NCBI RefSeq assembly: GCF_028023875.1
Contig: NZ_JAQIPB010000008.1
Coordinates: 186,001-250,000 of the forward strand
Reading direction: 5' to 3'
DNA from: Xenophilus arseniciresistens
Lineage (GTDB): Bacteria > Pseudomonadota > Gammaproteobacteria > Burkholderiales > Burkholderiaceae_C
DNA length: 64,000 nucleotides
Below, piece by piece: positions 48,587-58,300 of the stretch. Under the pieces are notes generated by a model. That model searched no databases. It was given only the letters and a program-made list of their open reading frames with translations, and had not been told where the DNA came from. The translations under genes were made by a program, and so were the position numbers. Within the stretch, counting starts at the first letter, position 1. Each line of letters opens with the position of its first letter.

Positions 48587-49044
48587 GGACACTGAAATCA
48601 AGCCGAGGCCAACCTCGCTGATTCACCAAAAAATCCAAGGCGCATTGTCGACATCGACAATGCGCCTTTTTCGTTGGGGCCACGCAAGGCGGCCCCGAGC
48701 GCCATGCGCCATCGCATGAGCCGACAGTGACTGCCGCCCCACTCGCCCGGCTGTTGCCCGGTGGCGACAGAAGCCATGGCCGCTGCTGCTTGCAGACCAA
48801 GTCGCGCCCGCAACAAGAATGCTTTGGACTACAGCAAACGCGCTTCAGTTGGGTGCTGCCCTCGGGACAAAGGGCCGGACCGGGGCTCAAATGCAAAAAA
48901 ATCTTTGCCCGCGGCTTCACACCCCTTCCGGACGACGAATCAACTGACACAATCCGTTGCATTGCTCTGCGCGCCCAGCCGTGACAGAGTGCGAGCTTTG
49001 GTCTGCTTAATCCATATTCTTCTTGAGCCGCGGGCTCAATTGAC
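48587..49044. other. Gene-free stretch after tRNA-Ser
   Basis: Apart from the terminator at 48637-48672 I see no gene. The small frames here give no recognisable protein. A TTGAGCC/GGCTCAA hairpin (49023-49039) lies just before the TTG start at 49045. Confidence 0.6.
48637..48672 (+). terminator. Rho-independent terminator of tRNA-Ser
   Basis: Perfect 15-bp inverted repeat, 48637-48651 with 48654-48668 (AAGGCGCATTGTCGA and its complement), followed by TTTTTC. Very strong hairpin, about 50 nt past the tRNA. Confidence 0.9.
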
Positions 49045-50145
49045 TTGACATCCTTGACGACTCCCGTTGCGAAGGGTTGGCGGCACTGGCACCAGCGCCT
49101 GTGCCGGCTCGCCCTGTTGGCGATGCTCCTGCCCGCCGTGTTGTCGCCCGCATGGTCGCAGGAGCCCTCATCGCTGCGGCTGCGGGTGGTGGGGGGGCTT
49201 GCCGGCGTCAACCAGTACAAGCTCGAGGAGCGCTTCTGGGCCAGCGATCTGGCACGGCTGAGCCAGGGGCGCTACAGCGCGAGCATCGTGCCCTTCAACA
49301 AGGCCGGCGTTCCGGGCACCGAGATGCTCAACCTCATGAAGCTGGGCGTGATCCCGATGGGGACGGCCCTGCTGAGCCAGGTGTCCACGGACGAGCCGGA
49401 CTTCGCGGCCCCTGATCTCGCGGGGCTCAACCCCGACATGGCAACGCTCCGACGGGTGGTCAGCGCCTATCGCCCGACATTGAGCGATGAGCTGGAGCGC
49501 CGGTTCAACATCCAGCTTCTGGCCGTCTATGTCTACCCGGCGCAGATGATCTTCTGCCGCAATGCCCTGCAGCAGCTGTCGGACCTGCGCGGCCGGCGCA
49601 TCCGCGTGTCGGGCCAGAGCCAGGCCGACTTCGTGCATGCGCTCGAAGCCACGCCGGTGACCACCGAGTTCGCCGATATCATCTCCAACATCAGTTCTGC
49701 GAGCACGGACTGCGCCATCACCGGCAGCATGTCAGGGCATGTGATCGGCCTGCACCGCTACACCAGTTATCTCTATGCCTTGCCCATCAATTGGGGACTG
49801 GGTGTTTTCGGCGTCAACCGCGACGCCTGGAAGGCCATGCCGGCCGACCTGCGCACGCTGGTGCACAACGAGATCCCCAAGCTGGAAGACGCGGTCTGGA
49901 AAGAGGCCGAGCGCGAAACCTGGGCCGGCGTGGCCTGCAACTCCGGCGTGGGCGAATGCCCCGGTGGCGCAGCAGGCCGCATGACCGTGGTCAACCCCTC
50001 TCCCGCAGACCGGCGCCAGCTGGAAGACATCTTCCGCCAGAAGATCCTGCCGCGCTGGATCCAGCGCTGCGGCGCCAATTGCACGGCGCTGTGGGAGCAG
50101 ACCATCGGCACGGCCCTGGGCGCACGGCCCGGAGGACGGCCATGA
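49045..50145 (+). CDS. TRAP transporter-type periplasmic solute-binding protein (DctP family)
   Basis: A protein of about 366 aa. The start is uncertain: TTG at 49045 has no clear ribosome binding site but gives a signal peptide with core RLCRLALLAMLLPAVLSPAW, cleavage near WSQ. The DctP pattern follows: RLRVVGGLAGVNQYKLEERF, FNKAGVPGTEMLNLMKLGVI, LQQLSDLRGRRIRVSGQSQA, and TDCAITGSMSGHVIGLHRYT. No DctQ or DctM genes are near. Its stop overlaps the start of the GGDEF-EAL gene (ATGA). I infer a sensory role, handing a ligand signal to the membrane signalling protein, rather than transport. Confidence 0.82.
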   Translation: MTSLTTPVAKGWRHWHQRLCRLALLAMLLPAVLSPAWSQEPSSLRLRVVGGLAGVNQYKLEERFWASDLARLSQGRYSASIVPFNKAGVPGTEMLNLMKLGVIPMGTALLSQVSTDEPDFAAPDLAGLNPDMATLRRVVSAYRPTLSDELERRFNIQLLAVYVYPAQMIFCRNALQQLSDLRGRRIRVSGQSQADFVHALEATPVTTEFADIISNISSASTDCAITGSMSGHVIGLHRYTSYLYALPINWGLGVFGVNRDAWKAMPADLRTLVHNEIPKLEDAVWKEAERETWAGVACNSGVGECPGGAAGRMTVVNPSPADRRQLEDIFRQKILPRWIQRCGANCTALWEQTIGTALGARPGGRP

Positions 50146-53100
50146 CTGCCAAGCGCGCAGCCCGGCATTCGGTGGTCACGGTGTATGTGGTGGCCCTGGC
50201 CTTCATCGCCGCCGTGCTGGTCACGGCCACGTTGATGGGCCTGGAGAGCCGCCGCGCGGCACTGGCTGACAACCAGAGCCAGGCCGAGCGCTACTTGGCC
50301 GGCGCCGAGGCCGCGCTGAACCGCAGCCTGCTGAGCATCGACATGCTGGTGGCCGGCATGGGAACGCTGCTGCAGGGCTCGACCTCGGCCCAACTGGCGC
50401 AGCAGGCGCAGGATCCGCAGCTGACATTGCTGATCCAGCGCGCCGCCAGTCAGAACGTGGGCGTGCGCTACCTGGCCTATCTGGACCCTCAGTTGCGCGT
50501 GCTCAACTCCTCGCACCGCCGGGGCGCCGAACTCGACCTCAAGCTGCCCGAGGACTTTGCCCGCCGGCTGTCGCAATCGCCGAACTCGACGCTGGTGGTC
50601 AGCGGGCCCGCGACCAGCGCGCTGACCACGCAACGCGTGCTGTTCTTCGGCCGCAAGCAGGGCTTGGCCGACCAGAGCCATGCGCTGGTGGTGGTCGAGG
50701 TGGGCATGGATTCGTTCAGCACCATCCTCAATCAGGGCGCGGACATCCGCGGCCTGGAGGTCACGCTCGAAGCCGACAAGGGCCCGCTGCTGACCAGCCT
50801 GCCGCCGCGCGACGACCTCGTGGGCAAGGTGATCGAACCGCGGCTTTCCGAGGCCGGCAGCGACGGCGTCGCGCGCGAGCTGCCTGCCCGCCTGAGCGGC
50901 GCCACCGGCCTGGTGATGGCCCGCCCCACCCTGCAACGCAACCTCATCATCGCGGCCAGCATCCCGCGCACCTCCATGCTCCAGGAGTGGCGCCGCGAGC
51001 GCAATCTGGTGATGGCCGTGGCCGGGGCCTTCGTGGTCATGATCCTGGCCGCCGCGGCCTTCGTGCACCTGCAACTGCGGCGCCAGCAGCGCGACCGGAC
51101 GGAACTGCTGCGGGCCAAGTCGCAACTGGACCAGGCGCTTGAATCCATGGTCGACGGCTTCGTGCTGCTGGACGCGCAGAACAAGGTGCTGGCCTGGAAC
51201 AACCGCTTCGTGGATCTGTTCCCCTGGACGCGCGCCGTCATCGGCGTGGGCGTGCCTTTCCGCGAGCTGCTCGACCTGACCTTCAAGGAACTCAAGGAAG
51301 GCGGTGTGGCCGTCGCGCAGGAAGACGACTGGCTGGCCATGTCGCCCGCCGACCTGGCGCAGTCGCGGGCCGAACACGACCTGACCCTGCCGGGCGGCCA
51401 GAGCATTCACCTGGTGCGCAGCCCCACGCCGGACGGCGGCACCGTCTGCGTCTTCCAGGACATCACGGAAAAGCGCCAGAACCTGGCCGACATCGTGCAC
51501 GGCAAAGCGCAGCTGCAGGCCACGCTCGACGCCCTGCCCGACCAGATGCTCGAAGTGGGGCTGGACGGCCATTGCTTCCTGTCCCACATTCCGCGCCACG
51601 CCATCTCGGCCCTGCAGCTGGCGCAGCCGCTGGGGCGCACGCTGACCGAACTGCTGCCCGCCGAAGCGGCCAACGAGGTGATGGCGGCCGTGCGCGATGC
51701 CTACATCTCGGGGCATTCCCGGGGCCGCCAGTTCGAGCGCCGTGCGGCGCAAGGCACCAGCTGGTTCGAGATCTCGGTGTCGCGCAAGCCCGTGGGCGAA
51801 GGCGCGGATGCGCGCTTCATCGTGATCCTGCGCAACATCAGCGAAGCCAAGTCGGCCACGCGCGAGATCGAGCATCTGGCCTTCTACGACACCCTCACCA
51901 CCCTGCCCAACCGGCGCCTGCTGCTGCACCGGCTGCAGGTGTGCATCGACAACAACGCGCGCCATTCGCGCCAGGGCGCCCTGCTGTTCCTGGACCTGGA
52001 CGACTTCAAGCGCGTGAACGACGCCTACGGCCAGACCGTGGGCGACGAGATGCTGCGCCAGGTGGCGCTGCGCCTGCAGCAGGTGGTGGGCGAAAAGGGC
52101 ACGCTGGCCCGGCTGGCCGGCGACGAGTTCGTGATCATGCTGGAGAACCTCAGCCATGACCACGCGCTGGCGCTGGTGCAGACCCGCGCCGTGGCCGACC
52201 ACGTGCTCAGCCGCATCGCCGAGCCCTTCACGCTCACGCGCGCCACCCACCACAGCACCTGCAGCATCGGCGCCTGCCTGTTCGGCGGCGAGCAGCGCTC
52301 GCTGGAAGACCTGCTCAAGCAGGCTGACATTGCGATGTACTACGCCAAGGATGCGGGCGGCAACGAGGTGCGCTTCTTCGAGCCGGCCATGAAGACCACG
52401 GTCACGGCCCGCGCGACGCTGGACAGCGAGCTGCACGAAGCGCTCAAGCACAACCAGTTCGTGCTCCATTACCAGCCCCAGGTCAACGGCCAGGGCCAGG
52501 TGGTGGGTGCCGAGGCCCTGATCCGCTGGCAACACCCGGTGCGCGGGCTGCTGCCGCCCGCGGGCTTCATCGAAGTGGCCGAGCAGACCGGCCTGATCGT
52601 GCCCATCGGCCTGTGGGCACTCGAGGAAGCCTGTAGGCAGTTGGACCGCTGGAGCCGCGACGCGCGCTACGCCGACCTGATCCTGTCGGTCAACGTGAGT
52701 GCGCGCCAGTTCCGCCGCCACGACTTCGCCGAGGAAGTGCGCAACGTGCTGATCCGTACGGGCGCAAATCCCACGCGGCTGAAGCTCGAACTGACCGAAA
52801 GCCTGCTGCACGACAAGGTCAACGAGACCATCAGCAAGATGAAGTCGCTCGCGGCCATCGGCATCCAGTTCTCGATGGACGACTTCGGCACCGGCTTCTC
52901 GTCGCTGTCGTACATGGCGCAGTTGCCGCTGAACCAGTTGAAGATCGACAAGTTCTTCGTGCACTGCATCGGCATCAACGCCAAGGTCGAGCTGATCATC
53001 CAGACCATCATCGGCATGGCCCGCAACCTCGATCTGGAAGTCGTGGCCGAAGGCGTGGAAACCGGCGCCCAGCTGGCCTTCCTGCAGACCCACGGCTGCA

Positions 53101-53189
53101 ACCTGTGCCAGGGCTACCTGTTCGGCAAGCCCATGACGCTGCCTCACTTCGAGGCCCAATTCGAACGGCGCCTGGCCAGCATCCGGTGA
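50142..53189 (+). CDS. Membrane-bound PAS-GGDEF-EAL c-di-GMP signalling protein
   Basis: A 1015-aa protein. A first membrane segment (VVTVYVVALAFIAAVLVTAT, about 11-30), a periplasmic domain to about 285, a second segment (NLVMAVAGAFVVMILAAAAF), then two PAS-like regions (about 325-440 and 450-575), a GGDEF domain with AGDEF at 659-663, and an EAL domain with EAL at 791-793 (GAEALIRW). EAL residues are intact: LKLELTES, SMDDFGTG, IDKFFV and VAEGVE, so phosphodiesterase activity is likely. The cyclase motif has Ala for the first Gly and no RxxD inhibitory site; it may be weak or regulatory. Coupled by 4-bp overlaps to the binding protein before and the next GGDEF gene after. Confidence 0.92.
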   Translation: MTAKRAARHSVVTVYVVALAFIAAVLVTATLMGLESRRAALADNQSQAERYLAGAEAALNRSLLSIDMLVAGMGTLLQGSTSAQLAQQAQDPQLTLLIQRAASQNVGVRYLAYLDPQLRVLNSSHRRGAELDLKLPEDFARRLSQSPNSTLVVSGPATSALTTQRVLFFGRKQGLADQSHALVVVEVGMDSFSTILNQGADIRGLEVTLEADKGPLLTSLPPRDDLVGKVIEPRLSEAGSDGVARELPARLSGATGLVMARPTLQRNLIIAASIPRTSMLQEWRRERNLVMAVAGAFVVMILAAAAFVHLQLRRQQRDRTELLRAKSQLDQALESMVDGFVLLDAQNKVLAWNNRFVDLFPWTRAVIGVGVPFRELLDLTFKELKEGGVAVAQEDDWLAMSPADLAQSRAEHDLTLPGGQSIHLVRSPTPDGGTVCVFQDITEKRQNLADIVHGKAQLQATLDALPDQMLEVGLDGHCFLSHIPRHAISALQLAQPLGRTLTELLPAEAANEVMAAVRDAYISGHSRGRQFERRAAQGTSWFEISVSRKPVGEGADARFIVILRNISEAKSATREIEHLAFYDTLTTLPNRRLLLHRLQVCIDNNARHSRQGALLFLDLDDFKRVNDAYGQTVGDEMLRQVALRLQQVVGEKGTLARLAGDEFVIMLENLSHDHALALVQTRAVADHVLSRIAEPFTLTRATHHSTCSIGACLFGGEQRSLEDLLKQADIAMYYAKDAGGNEVRFFEPAMKTTVTARATLDSELHEALKHNQFVLHYQPQVNGQGQVVGAEALIRWQHPVRGLLPPAGFIEVAEQTGLIVPIGLWALEEACRQLDRWSRDARYADLILSVNVSARQFRRHDFAEEVRNVLIRTGANPTRLKLELTESLLHDKVNETISKMKSLAAIGIQFSMDDFGTGFSSLSYMAQLPLNQLKIDKFFVHCIGINAKVELIIQTIIGMARNLDLEVVAEGVETGAQLAFLQTHGCNLCQGYLFGKPMTLPHFEAQFERRLASIR

Positions 53190-55018
53190 AGCGATTGGCG
53201 CGCCAGCTCGGGCCGCAACGGGCGCTGCGGTGGCTGCTCGCCTTTGTGCTGGCCCTGCTGGGCCAGGCCGCCCTGAGCCAGGCGCCGCAGGCGCGACCGG
53301 TGCTGCTGCAGCAGGCCGCGGCCGAGGGCCTGCGGCTGGCGCCGTCGATGCAGTACCTCGAGGACGACTCGCGCAGCCTGAGCCTGGCCGACATCCTCGG
53401 CCCCGAGCAGCAGTCGCGCCTGCGCTTCGTGGATGCCTCGCTGGTGGGCCAGGAGGCGGACCGGGTGCTGTGGTTCAAGCTGACGCTGCAGCTGAGCCGG
53501 CCCGAGGACGTGGGCCGGGAATGGGTGCTGGTGGTGCCCACCGTGTCCACCCACGACCTGCAGTTCTACGGCCCCTTCGACAGTCAGCAGCGTGCCACCG
53601 CCGAGCCCGTCACCACCGGCATGCGCCATGCCTGGCGCACGCGCCCGCTCTCTTCGGAACAGATGGCCTGGCGCTTCAGGCTGACCGACATGCAGCCGCA
53701 CACGGTCTACTTCCGCGTCGAATCCACCTTCGCGCGCATCTACGACGTGCGCCTGTGGGACCCGGTGGACTATCTGCAGCACACGCAGGACAAGCGCATG
53801 TTCGACGGCGTGAGCTACGGGCTGCTGATGGGCCTGATGGTGTTCGGGCTGATCCTGCTGCTGGTCTTTGGCGAGCGGCTGTACCTGTACTACCTGCTGT
53901 CGTGCGTGTGGGCGCTGGTGGCCATCGCGGGCTTCAACGGGCATGTGCTGCGCTACCCCTTCGCCGACCTGCCGGCGGCTGCCGGCGTGGCCTACACCAT
54001 CGCGCCGGCGCTGTGGGTGATTTGCAAGCTGCAGTTCGGCCGCCACCTGCTGCAACTGCGCCATTACTCGCCCTGGCTCGACCTGGTGGTGCGCGGCATC
54101 CTGGTGGCGCTGGCGCTGGCCACCTTGTATGCGCTGTGGGGCCGGCATCCGCTGCTGATGTTCAGGCTGGTGCAACTGTCGGTGGTGGCCTCCACCCTCG
54201 TGCTGCTGGTCGGCGCCCTCTTTGCCCTGCGCCGGCGCTACTGGCCGGCCGTGCTGTACTGCGTGGGCGTGGCCCTGCTGCTGGCAGGCATCTCGGCCAT
54301 CATCGTGGCCAGCTGGGGCTGGCTGGCCTGGACGCCCAGCCAGATGAACGTCACCCAGGCCGCGCTGGTGGGCGAGCTGGTGGTGTTCGCCGTGGCCATG
54401 GCCTCGCGGCTCAAGCTGGTGCTGCGCTCGGAGCAGGCGCTCATCCAGCGCACGCAGCAACTGGTCGAGGCGCTGGGCACCGACGCGCTGACCGGGGCGG
54501 CCAGCCGTTCAGGCCTGCAGAGCACGGCCCAGCGCTGGCTGGAGCAGCAACGGCCCTTCGCCTTGCTGGCACTCGATCTGGACGGCTTCAAGGCCGTCAA
54601 TGACCGGCACGGCCATGCGGCAGGCGATGCCGTGCTGATGACGCTGGTCAGCCGCGTGAAGGCACAACTGGGGCCCGAGGATCTGGTGGCGCGCCTGGGC
54701 GGCGACGAATTCGCCGTGATGATCAGCGGCGAGCGGCCCGACCACGCGCTGGCTTCGCTGGCCACGCAGCTGATCAACGCGGCGCGCGAACCCATCGACT
54801 ACGAGGGCCGCGCCCTCAAGGTGGGCCTGAGCATGGGCATCGCCCGCTACCCGATGGACGGCGCGGACCTGGGCACGCTGCTGCGCACGGCCGACGCTGC
54901 CATGTACCGCAGCAAGCAGCAGGACGGCGGCCCTGCCTATCGCTTCGCCAACCCCGGCATGGGCGGCGAAACGGCCTACGCGCCCCTGCGTTCATCCCCT
55001 CAGACGCCGGGCGCCTGA
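53186..55018 (+). CDS. 7TMR-DISM diguanylate cyclase
   Basis: A 610-aa protein with GTG at 53186 overlapping the previous stop (GTGA). Signal peptide-like segment (ALRWLLAFVLALLGQAALSQ); a 7TMR-DISM extracellular sensory domain to about 200 (VGREWVLVVPTVSTHDLQFY); seven membrane helices from about 205 to 420 (GVSYGLLMGLMVFGLILLLV through LVGELVVFAVAMASRLK); then a GGDEF domain with TDALTGAASRSGL, LLALDLDGFKAVNDRHGH and an intact GGDEF at 505-509. The RxxD inhibitory site is absent (GPED at that place). It should make c-di-GMP at the membrane in response to an outside ligand, balancing the EAL protein it is coupled to. Confidence 0.92.
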   Translation: MKRLARQLGPQRALRWLLAFVLALLGQAALSQAPQARPVLLQQAAAEGLRLAPSMQYLEDDSRSLSLADILGPEQQSRLRFVDASLVGQEADRVLWFKLTLQLSRPEDVGREWVLVVPTVSTHDLQFYGPFDSQQRATAEPVTTGMRHAWRTRPLSSEQMAWRFRLTDMQPHTVYFRVESTFARIYDVRLWDPVDYLQHTQDKRMFDGVSYGLLMGLMVFGLILLLVFGERLYLYYLLSCVWALVAIAGFNGHVLRYPFADLPAAAGVAYTIAPALWVICKLQFGRHLLQLRHYSPWLDLVVRGILVALALATLYALWGRHPLLMFRLVQLSVVASTLVLLVGALFALRRRYWPAVLYCVGVALLLAGISAIIVASWGWLAWTPSQMNVTQAALVGELVVFAVAMASRLKLVLRSEQALIQRTQQLVEALGTDALTGAASRSGLQSTAQRWLEQQRPFALLALDLDGFKAVNDRHGHAAGDAVLMTLVSRVKAQLGPEDLVARLGGDEFAVMISGERPDHALASLATQLINAAREPIDYEGRALKVGLSMGIARYPMDGADLGTLLRTADAAMYRSKQQDGGPAYRFANPGMGGETAYAPLRSSPQTPGA

Positions 55019-55368
55019 TCAGGCGGGGCCGGCAGCCTTTGGCGCGGCCGTATCGCATGGGTGCTGATGGCCCGGGCAGTGATGGACAGGCGCGACACCG
55101 CGAAGCCAAGGCCCCACGCCGCCTCGCCCGCGTGCCGGCCCATGCCGACTGTCGTTACGGCGTCACGTTACGCCCCCGCGTAACGTCCTCAGGCACTGAG
55201 GCCTAAAGGTTTCATTTCCAACAACGGTGCTGCACCGCAGGAAATGCCAAGAAACACTGCATTGACAATTACTTAGCGCGATTTAACAGTCTGTGGCGCT
55301 GTGTGGGCCAGAGGCGGCACGCATGTTGCCATTTGTCAGGCGTTCTCAGTTCACTCACACACAACGCC
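55019..55368. promoter_or_regulatory. Regulatory region ahead of the giant secreted-protein gene
   Basis: No gene here. ACGTTACGC (55165-55173) pairs exactly with GCGTAACGT (55178-55186) around CCCC, and a further CGTTACG half-site lies at 55153-55159. A TTGACA at 55262-55267 is a candidate -35; the -10 is weak (TTAACA or TAACAG at 55283-55289). The inverted repeat about 75 bp upstream would suit an activator or repressor of surface-protein expression. Confidence 0.5.
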
Positions 55369-58300
55369 ATGACCGACTCCACCATTGCCTCCAGCTCCGT
55401 GGTCGCTGCCGCACCGGCCAGCCTCTCCTCTGCTTCTGTGATTCCGGTGGCGCAAGCTGCCGTCACGCCGCTCGGCGCCGCACCGGCGGCAGTGGGCACC
55501 TTGTCCCAGGCCACGCCTGGCGTCGTGATCGTGCGCGGCGGCACGCGCATTGCGGCCGAGGGCATGCAGAACCTGATGCCGGGTGACCGCGTGCTGGTCC
55601 CCGATGGCGGCCAGGCCGCCGTGAGCTTCGCCGGCGGCGAAGCCAACAAGGCGCCGCTCAACGGCGTGCTGACCGGCGGCACCGACGCCACCATTTCCAC
55701 CACCCGGCTGCCCGGCGGCCTGGAGCAGGTCGACGTGGACCTGGCCGCCGGCGACCTGGTGGTCACCCCCGAGGGCGCCGCCGCCGATGCCGCGGCCCTG
55801 GCCGTGAAGAAGACCCTGGCGGCAGGCGCCGGCATGGGCCTGGCCGACTTTGCCCTGGGCGCATTGGGCGGCGCCGTGCTGGGCGCCGCTGCCGGCGGCG
55901 GTGATGACAGCAGCGCACCGCTGTTCATTCCGGTGCCGACGGATGACTCGGATGCCGATGCTGACGCCGATGCAGACGCTGATGCTGATGCAGACGCCGA
56001 TGCCGATGCCGATGCCGATGCCGATGCCGATGCAGACGCTGATGCCGATGCTGACGCTGATGCCGATGCCGATGCCGATGCCGATGCCGATGCCGATGCC
56101 GATGCCGATGCCGATGCCGATGCCGATGCAGACGCTGATGCCGATGCTGACGCTGATGCCGATGCCGATGCCGATGCCGATGCCGATGCTGACGCTGACG
56201 CTGATGCCGATGCCGATGCCGATGCCGATGCCGATGCCGATGCCGATGCCGATGCCGATGCCGATGCCGATGCCGATGCCGATGCCGATGCCGATGCCGA
56301 TGCTGACGCCGATGCCGATGCCGATGCTGACGCCGATGCCGATGCCGATGCCGATGCCGATGCCGATGCCGATGCCGATGCCGATGCCGATGCCGATGCC
56401 GATGCCGATGCTGACGCTGACGCCGATGCCGATGCCGATGCAGACGCCGATGCAGACGCCGATGCCGACGGCCTGCTCGACCCCACCGATGGTGTGACCG
56501 ACACGGCGACCGACTCGCTCTCTGATCTGCTGGGTCTGGGCGATACGCTGACGCCCGTGGATGGCGTGGTCGACGGACTGACCGACACGCTCAACAACGT
56601 TCTCGCACCGCTGGTGGGTGGCGAGTTCACCCCCAACGACCCCAACAGCCTGGATTCCGTCGACAACTTCGTGGGCAACATCGGCACCGGTCTGGGCAGC
56701 AGCCTGGGCCCCACGCTGGACGGCCTGCTGGGTGAAGGCGCCACCGACGCCGTGCTGGGCGGCGTGGGCCGGCAGGTGGACTACGCCACCGATGCCGTGG
56801 TCAACCTGCTCGACAACCTCACCGACAGCTCCAACCCGCTGGGCCAGGCCCTCGACGGGCTGGGCCTGGGCGGCCTGGGCGAGCAACTGCTGGGCAACGA
56901 AAGTCCGGTGGCCGAACTGCTGGAAGGCCTGCTGGGTGAAGAAGGCCTGGTCGGCGGCCTGGTGACGCCTGACGGCGCAGTGGGCAGCCTGCTGGCGCCC
57001 GAAGGCGCGGTGGGCCAACTGCTGGGCGAAGACGGCCCCTTGGGCGGCCTGCTGGCAGAAGACGGCGCCGTGGGTGGCGTGGTCGGCTCGCTGCTGGGTG
57101 AAAACGGCGCGGTCAGCGGCCTGCTGGGCGATCTGCTCGGCGGCGGCGCCTCTCCCGGCGAAGGCGACAACCTGCTGGCGCCGACCAGCGAACTGGTCAA
57201 CGGCCTGCCCGACGTGGTGGACCAGCTCCCGCTGGTGGGCGAACTCGGCCTGGGCGACACGCTGGCCCCGGTGGGCCAGCTTGTGGATGGACTGACCGAC
57301 ACCGTCAGCAACGTGCTGGCACCAGTGCTGGGCGGCGAGTTCCAGGCCAACAACCCGAACGCACTCGACGGCGCGGACGAACTGGTGGGCTCCGTCACCG
57401 ACACGGTGGGCGGTCTGCTGTCGCCGGTCACGGACTCCCTGCTGGGCGAAGGCGTGCTGGACGGCGTGCTGGGCCTCGTGGACACCCAGGTCGACTACCT
57501 GACCGATGGCGTCTCCCACCTGGTGGGCAGCCTGGTGGGCGCCGAGACGCTGGACGGCCTGCTGGGTGAAGACGGCCTGCTGGGCGGCCTGCTTGGCGAA
57601 GACGGCGTGATCGGCGGCCTGCTGGGCGGCGATCTGCTCGGCGGTGACCTGCTGGGCGGCGTGCTGGGTGAAGACGGTCTGGTCGGCGGCCTGCTCGGCG
57701 GCGATCTGCTCGGCGGCGACCTGCTGGGCGGTGTGCTGGGCGAAGACGGTCTGGTCGGCGGCCTGCTCGGCGGTGACCTCCTGGGTGGCGACCTCCTGGG
57801 CGGCGTGCTCGGCGAGGACGGTCTGGTCGGCGGCCTGCTGGGTGGCGACCTGCTCGGCGGCGACCTCCTGGGCGGTGTGCTGGGCGAGGACGGTCTGGTC
57901 GGCGGCTTGCTCGGCGGTGACCTCCTGGGTGGCGACCTGCTGGGCGGCGTGCTGGGCGAAGACGGCCTGGTTGGCGGCCTGCTCGGCGGTGACCTCCTGG
58001 GTGGCGACCTCCTGGGTGGCGTGCTTGGCGAAGACGGCCTGGTTGGCGGCCTGCTCGGCGGTGACCTCCTGGGTGGCGACCTGTTGGGCGGTGTGCTCGG
58101 CGAGGACGGCCTGGTTGGCGGCCTGCTCGGCGGTGACCTCCTGGGTGGCGACCTCTTGGGCGGTGTGCTGGGCGAGGACGGCCTGGTTGGTGGCCTGCTC
58201 GGCGGTGACCTCCTGGGTGGCGACCTGCTGGGTGGCGTGCTGGGCGAGGACGGCCTGGTTGGTGGCCTGCTCGGCGGTGACCTCCTGGGTGGCGACCTGC

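Noticed and set aside
55269-56744. Minus-strand frame coding long Ser-Ala runs
   Set aside because: It is the mirror of the Asp-Ala hexamer array; flanks have no family character, and the plus-strand protein is preserved by silent changes.
55351-57519. Minus-strand frame with Gly-Ile runs (722 aa)
   Set aside because: Another reading of the same hexamers; no start signal and only repeat-derived content.
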